Below, piece by piece: positions 22,085 through 29,111 of a DNA stretch of 37,436 nucleotides. Below the pieces are notes generated by a model that was not told the DNA's origin, ran no database searches, and saw nothing but the letters and a program-made list of their open reading frames with translations. Positions within the stretch are counted from its first letter, which is position 1; the number at the start of each line of letters is the position of its first letter. The translations under genes were made by a program, and so were the position numbers. This DNA is from Streptomyces guryensis (GTDB lineage: Bacteria; Actinomycetota; Actinomycetes; Streptomycetales; Streptomycetaceae). The stretch spans positions 1 through 37,436 of the forward strand of contig NZ_JAJSBI010000051.1 in the NCBI RefSeq assembly GCF_021261325.1, written 5' to 3'.

Positions 22085-22876
22085 CTAGGACGCCGTGGTG
22101 CGCTTCTTCTTCGCCTTCGGCTTGGTCGGTGGCGGTGGTTCTTCTCCGGTGGCGCCGTTGTTCATCCGGGCACTGGCTTCCAGGACCTGGTCGATGATGC
22201 GGCGGCGCATCTCGCTCTCGGGATCTTCGCCCAGGTTTTGGGCCAGCCGCTCCGCGGTCAGGTAGTAGCCGGTCAGGACCGGCTGCTCGAAGTAGCGGTT
22301 GAGCTGGCTCAGGGTCTGCCCGTACATCTGCAGGTAGGTGCGGTTGAGGAAGGCGGAGAGCGCCGCGGCGACGCCGGCGATGGCGGCGACGAAGACCTTG
22401 GTTTGGCCGTTGGCGAAGTACAGGCCGGCGGCGAAGCAGCCCACGATCACCAGCAGGCCCAATCCCATGGCCCGTTGTGAGGACCGGAAGGACCGGTCGG
22501 CTTGGTCGGTGGCGATCCGGTGGTATTCGTCGATCTGGGACTGGTTGAGTTCGAGGAGCGTGGCCAGGGGCGTGACGGTCTTGAGGTCCGCGAGCTTCTG
22601 CGCGTCGATCTCTTTCTGCCGTTCGGCTGCCTCTTCAGCCGCCTGCACCTGGAGGTCCTCCCGGCGGATCTGTTTGACCAGCAGGTAGATCGCGATCCCC
22701 GAGACCGCGGTCACTGTGACACCTATCAGGATCCACAGCCATAGCGGCACCGCGCCCACGCCACCCTTGCTGATGGCCAGGATCACCGCAGCCGCAACGG
22801 CCAACAAAGGGAAAAGGGACGGTTGGGAGCCTGATCGGCGATAGTGGACGCCGCGGGCTGTGGGTGCGCTCGGCAA
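22085..22876 (-). CDS. TRADD-N-associated-type four-helix membrane protein
   Basis: A 263-residue membrane protein. It has two helices at about residues 21-38 and 44-66, a charged, probably coiled helix at 67-135, two further helices at 137-155 and 160-176, and a Lys/Pro-rich tail (250-263). The core LLELNQSQIDEYHRIATDQADRSFRSSQRAM, followed by FLNRTYLQMYGQTLSQLNRYFEQPVLTGYYLTAERLAQNL, matches my recollection of the TRADD-N-associated two-transmembrane domain. That domain has been linked to prokaryotic conflict systems, where it may anchor an effector or adaptor complex. No effector lies directly beside it on the same strand. The flanks are mobile-element debris, so it is probably accessory cargo. 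Identification is from memory of the family pattern and is moderate. Confidence 0.6.
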   Translation of the reverse strand: MPSAPTARGVHYRRSGSQPSLFPLLAVAAAVILAISKGGVGAVPLWLWILIGVTVTAVSGIAIYLLVKQIRREDLQVQAAEEAAERQKEIDAQKLADLKTVTPLATLLELNQSQIDEYHRIATDQADRSFRSSQRAMGLGLLVIVGCFAAGLYFANGQTKVFVAAIAGVAAALSAFLNRTYLQMYGQTLSQLNRYFEQPVLTGYYLTAERLAQNLGEDPESEMRRRIIDQVLEASARMNNGATGEEPPPPTKPKAKKKRTTAS

Positions 22877-23277
22877 GGAACCCCCTGGACTTCTGCGTAC
22901 GGCGCAGCGGCCGTGCAGTGATCAGTTCAACCGGCTGAGTGTGGCAGCCCGCCACCTCCCCGCCCAGCATCTGACCAGCCAACTGCGGCCGACAGAGGCC
23001 GCGTTGGAGTGAACGGGGTCACCCCGTACATCGAGGTGTCGCCCGCGGGCGGATCGCTACGGACAGGTCAGCGTCCGCACCAACCGCTGCTCGGTGCCGG
23101 TACGGCTGGAACGGTCAAACTGGCGGCCCGGAACCGCGTCGAGGTCGCGGCCTGGGCCCTGGCAGTACGGGTACGCACAGCCCGGCGCGTGAGATACCGG
23201 CCCGCGGTCCTGCAGTCGGACGCGGCGATGGCGGAGACTGCGGACGAGGGGGCGCCGGGCGTCGGTCCGAATGTCTC
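22877..23277. other. Intergenic stretch with a possible IS21 (istA) remnant
   Basis: No intact gene. On the plus strand, bases 23052-23114 read DRYGQVSVRTNRCSVPVRLE, resembling the conserved DRYSxVxVRTNRYSVPVRL segment of IS21-type IstA transposases. The frame is closed soon after and has no start. I take it as a likely relict of an IS21 element. The rest of the stretch shows nothing I can support. Confidence 0.4.
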
Positions 23278-23560
23278 TCAGTCGGGCGTGGGGGCGGTGG
23301 CTCGGCCTGACCGAAGGCTGTCGTGCAGGTGGTCGAGGAGGCTGCCGGTCAGGCAGGCCAGCTGCGTCACCTGGTCCGGTGAGAGGGCGTCGAAGACGAG
23401 TCTGCGCACTGCTTCGACGTGGTTGGGGGCGGCCCGCACGATGGCGCTACGGCCGGCGGAGGTGAGGCGGAATGCAGCGCCGCGCCGGTCGGTCTCGCAC
23501 TCCTCCCGCTCGACCAGGCCCCGCCGCTGCATCCGGGCGAGCCGTATGCGCTTAGATACC
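23278..23560 (-). pseudogene. MarR-family regulator, 5'-truncated remnant
   Basis: The minus strand codes for the C-terminal half of a MarR protein: RLARMQRRGLVEREECETDRRGAAFRLTSAGRSAI (wing) and then the dimerisation helices VEAVRRLVFDALSPDQVTQLACLTGSLLDHLHDSL. The N-terminal helices and the first part of the HTH are replaced by unrelated low-quality sequence (RVRERVSKRI and further upstream), with no plausible start. It is likely a dead fragment from rearrangement. An open frame continues to 23838 but that part is antisense to the kinase gene. Confidence 0.6.
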
Positions 23561-23654
23561 CGCTCGCGTACGCGAGGGAAAGAGTCACCCGTCCGGGCGT
23601 CGAAGTAGGTCCCGTCCCGGAAGCGCCCAGGCGCTGTCACTGGCCGTCGATAAC

Positions 23655-24200
23655 GTGACCGCCGTGATGGTGGGCACCGAAGAAACCCGGCTGGTCGTCG
23701 TGCGCGGCAACAGCGCCTCAGGGAAGTCGTCCGTCGCGGCCGGCCTGCGCGAGAGGTTCGGCCGTGGCCTGGCCCTGGTCGGCCAGGACAACCTCCGCCG
23801 CATCGTGCTGCGGGAACGCGACCGCCCCGGCGCCGCAAACATCGGCCTGATCGGCCTGACCGCCCGCTATGCCCTGGACGCCGGATTCCACGTCGTGCTC
23901 GAAGGCATCCTCTGCGCCGACCGCTATGGCGACATGCTCGCGCAGCTGCGCGCCGACCACCGCGGCCCCACTCACGGCTACTACCTGGACGTGCCCTTCG
24001 GTGAAACCCTCGCCCGGCACGCCACCAAGCCGATCGCCGGCGACGTCAACGAGACGCAGCTGCGCGACTGGTACCGGCCGCGCGATCTGCTGCCCGGCGG
24101 CATCGAGACGGTCATCGGCGCCGACAGCGCCCTGCACGAGACCGTCGACCGCATCATGCTCGACACCGGCCTGGCCCACTTGCCCGCCATGGACCGCTGA
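23655..24200 (+). CDS. P-loop kinase / AAA-type ATPase of small-molecule kinase type
   Basis: A 181-residue protein with a Walker A motif GNSASGKSS at residues 18-26, following a short LVVVR beta strand. LVGQDNLRRIVLRERD and HVVLEGILCADRYGDML are consistent with the zeta-toxin/chloramphenicol-phosphotransferase-like P-loop kinase superfamily, where the Asp and Glu after strands 2 and 3 act in catalysis. Actinobacterial genomes carry many such stand-alone kinases of unknown substrate; resistance-type phosphorylation or a nucleotide/sugar kinase role are possible. Start is GTG 23655 or ATG 23667; neither has a strong ribosome site. Its 3' end converges on the replication-relaxation gene, with 104 bp between. 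Confidence 0.72.
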   Translation: MTAVMVGTEETRLVVVRGNSASGKSSVAAGLRERFGRGLALVGQDNLRRIVLRERDRPGAANIGLIGLTARYALDAGFHVVLEGILCADRYGDMLAQLRADHRGPTHGYYLDVPFGETLARHATKPIAGDVNETQLRDWYRPRDLLPGGIETVIGADSALHETVDRIMLDTGLAHLPAMDR

Positions 24201-24304
24201 CCGGAGCACCTCTGCGACGCGCCGACCCCGCCCCGGCCATGAGGCCGACCACAGGTGCGGCGGCGCCGCGTTCAGCCCCGACCATGGGGTTGGCTGTGCC
24301 GCTC

Positions 24305-25237
24305 TCACCCCCGACCACGGCTGGTCAGCGCGCTACGTCTGCCGAAACGCGCGCCCGGTCCAGGGACTCGCCGGCCGGGGTCGTGGACGGGCCGCCACAC
24401 GGGTGCGGAGGGGCCGTGCTGGAGCAGGTCGGCCAGCGGCGCCGCCAGGACGGGGACGTCGTACGGGAAGCGGGACGTCGCCAGCAGCCCGGCTCCCGCG
24501 CGCAGGGCGCGGATCCGGTTCTCGACACCGGCGGGTCCGGTGCCGTCCAGGACGAACAGGACGCGGGGGAAGAGCGGGTAGCGCCGCCGCCACTCCTCAA
24601 CCGCCGCTTCCTGCACGGTCGGCCGGCGCCCGGGCGCCGCGGGCACGTAGTGGTAGAGCCGCTCGTACGCGGTCAGCTTGGCGGCGAGGCGTTCGGGGCC
24701 CATGGTGGCCCGGTCGACTTCCACGAACGCCCGCAGCATCGAACCGTTGTCGCCGTCGGCGGGGCCGCGCCGGTAGTACAGGAGCGCGTCGGGGATGACG
24801 GCCTCGCCGCTCCCGACCGGATGATGGACCTCGGGGATCCAGTCCAGCGGCTCGCACACATCGCCGCGGCGGCGGGCGTCCTCGAGGAAGACGAGCGCGG
24901 TCTCGGTCACGGTCAGTGTGTGGCCGGCCTTCAGCCGCACGGCGGTCGGATCGGACACCGTCCTGGAGGGCCGGCGCCCGCGCAGCTCGGGCCACTCGGA
25001 GGCGAGCTGCACGCCGTACGAGGTCGGGAACCACGCCCGAGTCCGACCGGCCTGCGGCAGGGTGATGCGGTCGACCAGCCCCTCGGCGCGCAGCCGGGCC
25101 AGCCGCCGCCGGGTCTGCTCGATACGCACCGAGGGAGCGATCACCCGGTGCATCTGCTCGGTGGTGGCCATCCGGTACTGCGCCAGCACGCCCAGCGCCA
25201 TCCGGTCCCCGCTGCCCGCGTCCACGCCGATCATCAC
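24305..25237 (-). CDS. Replication-relaxation family protein (plasmid/ICE type)
   Basis: A 310-residue protein. Residues about 10-70 form a winged HTH (LAQYRMATTEQMHRVIAPSVRIEQTRRRLARLRAEGLVDRI) and residues about 105-235 the typical VTETALVFLEDARRRGDVCEPLDWIPEVHHP ... IPDALLYYRRG ... FVEVDRATMGPERLAAKLTAYERLYHY core. The latter is a nuclease-like D-E-K arrangement (PDALL, VEVD, KL) of the Replic_Relax family found on Streptomyces plasmids and integrative elements. Start is GTG 25237 or the adjacent ATG 25234. A perfect 19-bp inverted repeat ends 15 bp upstream of the start. The FtsK-like transfer gene often seen beside such proteins is not present, so the element is probably partial. Confidence 0.78.
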   Translation of the reverse strand: MMIGVDAGSGDRMALGVLAQYRMATTEQMHRVIAPSVRIEQTRRRLARLRAEGLVDRITLPQAGRTRAWFPTSYGVQLASEWPELRGRRPSRTVSDPTAVRLKAGHTLTVTETALVFLEDARRRGDVCEPLDWIPEVHHPVGSGEAVIPDALLYYRRGPADGDNGSMLRAFVEVDRATMGPERLAAKLTAYERLYHYVPAAPGRRPTVQEAAVEEWRRRYPLFPRVLFVLDGTGPAGVENRIRALRAGAGLLATSRFPYDVPVLAAPLADLLQHGPSAPVWRPVHDPGRRVPGPGARFGRRSALTSRGRG

Positions 25238-25251
25238 GGATCTGCTCGCTT

Positions 25252-25294
25252 CCGGTACACGCGGCGCCGGCCTGCCCGGCGCCGCGTGTACCGG
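25252..25294. repeat. Perfect 19-bp inverted repeat with 5-nt loop
   Basis: Left arm CCGGTACACGCGGCGCCGG (25252-25270), centre CCTGC, right arm 25276-25294 the exact reverse complement. It sits in the 5' leader of the minus-strand replication-relaxation gene, directly before a GGAAG ribosome-site candidate. It could be an operator for a replicon protein, a translation-controlling hairpin, or a nicking/origin structure. Confidence 0.7.
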
Positions 25295-26073
25295 TCACAG
25301 CAGCAGCCGGACCCGACCGGAACCCCGACCACCAAGGCCCGACCACGGTCACGAAGCGACAACATCGCCGTGGACCAGGCCCACATCCCCGCCGACAACC
25401 CGTCCGACAAGCGTCCGCACGCTCTGCCGCGCCTGTCCGCGAGCCCGCAGGTCACGACGCTTGGTCCTGCGTGGTCGGGAGGCTGACATCCCCGTTGCGG
25501 CCGCTTTCGCCTGGCTTTGCTCACGAGAACCGACAGCACCAGTACATGAGATTGGGAGGCGTCGGCGGCGCGTCGTGTTCGATGTTCATGAGAAACGACA
25601 GCCCCCCAGCGCGCCCCCTGCCGTCGCAGGGCCTCGCCTCGGGAAGCCGCGATGAGGCCCCAAGCAGCTCTGCCTGGTGTTCCGACTCCTTGGCATCCGG
25701 CCACGCCTCGTCGGGAGATCACAGAGCCCTGTACGGCACGGTTCTGTGACCCTCGGTCCTCGTGCCGCCGTCGTGCCGGGGCGGGCGCGTCTGCACTTTT
25801 CCCGGCTCGCTGTGCAATGCGGCACCGGAACCCCCTCTTCACTGTGCAACCAGACACACCGCACGATGCGTTGACGGGCCTAGGTTGGCGTTCGACGCAA
25901 ACCGCGTCCCTGCTCACCAGCGTCACCTGCGATGTCGTGCCCCTGACACGCAGCGTCTGGAGGCGGGTGTGTGAGGTCGTGTGGGGAACGCGACTTCACC
26001 GAGCCAACTCGGGCAGCCTGGTCTTGCCCCATCGTGCACGGCCAGCCCAATTCACAACGTACGGGGGAAGCGC
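25295..26073. other. 779-bp stretch without a convincing gene
   Basis: Several open frames exist (for example 25234-25926 on the minus strand), but none has a recognisable domain or a ribosome site with coherent codon use. An imperfect inverted repeat TCACAGAGCC ... GGTTCTGTGA lies at 25719-25749. The last 200 bp are less GC-rich and probably hold the promoter of the secreted-protein pair at 26074. Confidence 0.5.
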
Positions 26074-26634
26074 ATGCGAATACATTCAGTGAAACTCAGG
26101 ATCAGAAGGTCCATCCTGGCGGGGGCGCTGGCCTTGATGTCCACGTCCGGCCTGGTGGCCGTGAACGCGCCGGCGGCGCACGCCGCCTCCTGCGGTTCGG
26201 ACCGCGTCCTGGCGAGCAACCCGACCGACCTCTACGGGTACAACTTGGGCGTCATCTCCAACAAGCACCTCGGCAAGCTGTACATCGGGTACATCCGGAG
26301 CTGCCGGATGGAGTACGCGGAGGTGCACTGGGACCAGAACGCCGACCTGTCCATGATCGGCGACAACTACATCTGGCTGCAGGACGCCTACGGCCACCAG
26401 GCGGGGAAGGCAGACATCGGGAACCTGGCCCAGTACGGCGCGTACGGGTCCTCGAACCTGGTGCCCATCGACAGCTTCGGCTACGGCTACAGCCAGCCGA
26501 GGCTGCACATCGGGCTCACCTTCACCGGCGGCAGGACCCCGACCTGTCGCCCGACCGACTACTACGGCAACGGCCACAGCTTCGCCACCGGCGGCAGCGA
26601 GGCCAGCCACAACTGGCAGGTGTGCGGCATATGA
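26074..26634 (+). CDS. Secreted protein of unknown function
   Basis: A 186-residue exported protein. ATG 26074 has GGGGGAAG about 5 bp upstream; an in-frame GTG at 25981 would add a non-signal-like stretch. The signal peptide has a basic start (MRIHSVKLRIRRS), a hydrophobic core and an AHA-A-type cleavage site near residue 38. The mature protein (about 148 residues) begins ASCGSDR and has paired Cys, SCRMEYAEVHWDQN and a C-terminal NWQVCG. The CGSD...GKLYIGYIRSCR pattern is faintly reminiscent of DUF2690 secreted proteins, but I do not claim membership. It overlaps the following lectin gene by ATGA, so the two are made together. Confidence 0.8.
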   Translation: MRIHSVKLRIRRSILAGALALMSTSGLVAVNAPAAHAASCGSDRVLASNPTDLYGYNLGVISNKHLGKLYIGYIRSCRMEYAEVHWDQNADLSMIGDNYIWLQDAYGHQAGKADIGNLAQYGAYGSSNLVPIDSFGYGYSQPRLHIGLTFTGGRTPTCRPTDYYGNGHSFATGGSEASHNWQVCGI

Positions 26635-27227
26635 AGCAGAAGCTCAGGACCGCGGTGGCGGCGGGTGTCATGACCGTGGGCTCCCTGGCCGGCACGCTCG
26701 CCCTGTCGGGGACGGCGCAGGCCGCGACCTACCAGCGCAACGTCCAGCTGCAGGACCTCCAGGACCAGGGAGTCGACTGCCTGGACAGCAACTACAACGG
26801 GTCGCTGTACATCCTGCCCTGCAACGGCAGCAGCTTCCAGCGCTGGAACGTCACGTCCTATGCCCCGGACGTGAACAACTACTACAGCAGGGTGCAGATC
26901 CAGAACGTCCAGACCGGCCGTTGTCTGCGGGTCCAGTTCTTCGCCGGAAACGGCTACGAGGCCAAGACCGACAGCTGCGACGCGAGCAACTACCGGGACC
27001 AGTGGAACATGACCTGGGTCGGCAACACCCAGGGCAACCCTTCCAACAGCTTCCAGTTCCTCAACTGGCAGCCATCAGGCCCGCTTTCGGGCCGCAGCGA
27101 GTTCGACTTCTGCCTGGACCGGGGACAGGCAGGCCACGCGAACAACATGGTCTTCGACATCGGCCAGTTCCAGAAGACCTGTGACAACCACTCCAACAAG
27201 TGGCAGATCTGGAGCATGGTCCACTAG
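26631..27227 (+). CDS. Secreted ricin-type (beta-trefoil) lectin-like protein
   Basis: A 198-residue exported protein starting within the stop codon of the preceding gene. The signal peptide is MKQKLRTAVAAGVMTVGSLAGTLALSGTAQA, with cleavage after AQA. The mature part has three QxW-like repeats of the beta-trefoil (FQRWNV, RDQWNM, NKWQIW) with matching CLDS, CLRV and CLDR strands, the ricin B lectin pattern. It lacks an attached catalytic domain, so it may act as a carbohydrate-binding partner of the first protein. The gene ends right at a 9-bp tandem repeat tract and a truncated IS3 element. Confidence 0.82.
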   Translation: MKQKLRTAVAAGVMTVGSLAGTLALSGTAQAATYQRNVQLQDLQDQGVDCLDSNYNGSLYILPCNGSSFQRWNVTSYAPDVNNYYSRVQIQNVQTGRCLRVQFFAGNGYEAKTDSCDASNYRDQWNMTWVGNTQGNPSNSFQFLNWQPSGPLSGRSEFDFCLDRGQAGHANNMVFDIGQFQKTCDNHSNKWQIWSMVH

Positions 27228-27351
27228 GCTGCCGTCGCTGCCGTCGCTGCCGTCGCTGCCGTCGCTGCCGTCGCTGCCGTCGCTGCCGTCGCTGCCGTCG
27301 CTGCCGTCGCTGCCGTCGCTGCCGTCGCTGCCGTCGCTGCCGTCGCTGCCG
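27228..27351. repeat. Tandem repeat GCTGCCGTC, 13 full copies plus 7 bp
   Basis: Starting at the base after the lectin stop codon, GCTGCCGTC is repeated without error 13 times (27228-27344), followed by a partial GCTGCCG (27345-27351). A perfect 9-bp array is prone to slippage. It borders the truncated left end of the IS3 element. Confidence 0.97.
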
Positions 27352-28483
27352 GACGGCCTGCGCTCGAGGTGATGGGAAAAGCTTCCGCGCTCTTGGAAAT
27401 GATCTCCGAGAGCGCGGACTGAAGTCTGCCGCCGGCCCTGTCGTGGACGTCGCGTTCACCGGCGTCGAGGCCGAGTTGGGCATCACGGCCGCCTGCCGGC
27501 TGACGGGCCGCTCCCGCGCCACGCACTACCGCCGGCTCCGGCCGGCACCACCAGGCAGAGCACATGTCCCGCAGGTGCAGCCATCAGCCCTGACCGCCGA
27601 AGAACGGTCTGCGGTCCTGGAGTTGATGAACAGCGACGAGTACGCCGAGCTGGCGCCCGCGCAGATCTGGGCCCGCGAGCTGGACGCCGGACGCTATCAC
27701 TGCTCCGTCTCCACGATGTACCGGATCCTGCGCGAGCAGGATCAGTCGGGTGAGCGCCGACGGCAGGCCACCCATCCGGCCAGAGCGGTGCCCGAGCTGG
27801 TCGCCACCGGGCCCTCGCAGGTGTTCACGTGGGACATCACCAAAGCTGCCGGACCGGTCAAGGGCATCTGGTACCACGCCTACGTGATCATCGACATCTT
27901 CAGCCGGTACATCGTCGGCCACACCGTCGAGCGGGCTGAATCGGCGGTGCGGGCCGAGGAGTTGATCCGCGAGACCATCACCCGCAACGGCATCGTGCCC
28001 CAGACCGTGCACGCCGACCGCGGCACCTCGATGACGTCGAAGAAGGTCTCCCAGCTGCTGATCGATCTGGGTGTGACGCGGTCGCACTCGAGACCGAAGG
28101 TCTCCAACGACAATCCTTACAGCGAGGCCCAGTTCAAGACCACGAAGTACATGTCGGACTATCCCGAGCGGTTCGATTCGCTGGCCCACGCCCGCGAGTG
28201 GTTCGACGCGTTCATCGCGTACTACAACCATGAGCACCGGCATTCAGGCATCGGCTGGCACACCCCCGCCTCCGTCCACTTCGGGACCGCCGAGGAGGTC
28301 CGCGACCAGCGCGCGGTCACTCTCGCCGAGGCATACGCCCGCCACCCCGAACGCTTCGGCCGCCGCCCCCGACCACCCGAGATACCCCAGACCGCGTGGA
28401 TCAACGACCCCGCCAAGCGCCGGGAACCCGCACCACAAACCTCATAGCGTCACGACCGTCTCACTGGACTTGAAATCTTCCGC
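27352..28483 (+). mobile_element. IS3-family element, truncated at the left end
   Basis: It carries the last codons of orfA (VMGKASALLEMISESAD, stop TGA 27420-27422) and a complete-looking orfB. The right terminus is probably near 28483 (ACTGGACTTGAAATCTTCCG, an IS3-like end). The matching left inverted repeat and most of orfA are gone; the boundary coincides with the 9-bp tandem repeats. Confidence 0.7.
27423..28447 (+). CDS. IS3-family transposase OrfB (DDE integrase-type)
   Basis: About 340 residues of OrfB. An N-terminal HTH_21-like region (VEAELGITAACRLTGRSRATHYRRL) is followed by the rve integrase core with a DDE set: Asp in FTWDITKA, Asp in VHADRGTSM and Glu in DNPYSEAQFKT. The C-terminal YNHEHRHSGIGWHTPASVHFG is typical. 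In intact IS3 elements OrfB is made as an OrfAB fusion by -1 frameshifting; here the orfA frame survives only from about 27360 to 27422, so no active fusion can be made. No good independent start is visible; the open frame extends upstream through the tandem repeats. It is likely inactive despite an intact catalytic domain. Confidence 0.85.
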
Positions 28484-28508
28484 CCCCGCGGCCGCCGCGG
28501 AGTGGCAC

Positions 28509-28889
28509 ATGGTCCTCGACCGCATTGAGAACCGCCTGCAGCCGCCCCCGCCGCCCGCACGGGGAGGCTATACGTGCGCGGACGGCGACCCGGTCGTGCA
28601 GGAGTTCATCGAGCGCCGGGCCCGCGACGAGGAGATCAAGCGCCTCGCCGGGCAGATCCATCCGGACGAGATGTACGAGGACTACGAGGAACGGATGTAT
28701 GAGAGGGCGCAGCGGCGGGCCGCGGACTACTGGCCGTATGAGGACTACGAGGAACCCGAGGGCGAGACCGAGCCGGAAGACGAGGCCGAGAAGCAGGCAC
28801 GGGCCGCCGAGCACTCCGCCTTCCTCGCCCGATTCAAGGCCATGGTGGAGCCCGACACTCCCACGGAGCCGGTCACCGAACGGCCCTGA
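28509..28889 (+). CDS. Highly charged hypothetical protein
   Basis: ATG 28509 to TGA 28887-28889, 126 residues. It has a short proline run (LQPPPPPARGG), then a strongly acidic and basic helical stretch with repeated DYEE elements (YEDYEERMYERAQRRAADYWPYEDYEEPEGETEPEDEAEKQARAAEH). I do not recognise a family. The frame is open through the adjacent IS3 end, so the true start may have been removed by the insertion and this could be the 3' part of a longer gene. Codon use is normal for Streptomyces. It lies 222 bp before the large DnaB-like gene on the same strand. Confidence 0.5.
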   Translation: MVLDRIENRLQPPPPPARGGYTCADGDPVVQEFIERRARDEEIKRLAGQIHPDEMYEDYEERMYERAQRRAADYWPYEDYEEPEGETEPEDEAEKQARAAEHSAFLARFKAMVEPDTPTEPVTERP

Positions 28890-28981
28890 TGGTTCTCCCA
28901 GCCCACCGCCTGCAGCCCTTCGCCCACCGTTGCTCCTCCTGCACAGCAGGGCCGCGCTCGTGATCCCCCCACGACTCCAAC

Positions 28982-29045
28982 GCAGCGTTACATAACCCAG
29001 GCCAATATTATGTACCGTCAGCTAGACTGGGTGGCAGCGTTACAT
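28982..29045. promoter_or_regulatory. Paired 12-bp direct repeats flanking an AT-rich centre
   Basis: GCAGCGTTACAT occurs at 28982-28993 and again at 29034-29045, with start points 52 bp apart. Between them lie an ACCCAG...CTGGGT inverted pair and an imperfect TTACATAA...TTATGTAC inverted pair. The block is AT-rich for this genome and ends 66 bp before the GTG of the following gene. It may be the operator/promoter of that operon or a recognition site for its HTH product. The rest of 28890-29111 shows nothing clear. Confidence 0.6.
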
Positions 29046-29111
29046 TTTTGATGGCGCAGTCACTCCGCACCCATGCAACCCGCTTACCGCTTCTGCTCTT
29101 GGAGTCCCCGG

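Noticed and set aside
25234..25926. 230-codon minus-strand frame upstream of the replication-relaxation gene
   Set aside because: It has no recognisable domain or ribosome site, runs through the 19-bp hairpin and has an atypical residue mix. It is treated as non-coding.
27228..27351. Tandem 9-bp repeats considered as a CRISPR-like array or coding repeat
   Set aside because: There are no spacers and the unit is far too short. The array lies after the lectin stop codon; the Leu-Pro-Ser frame through it has no start or function that can be supported.
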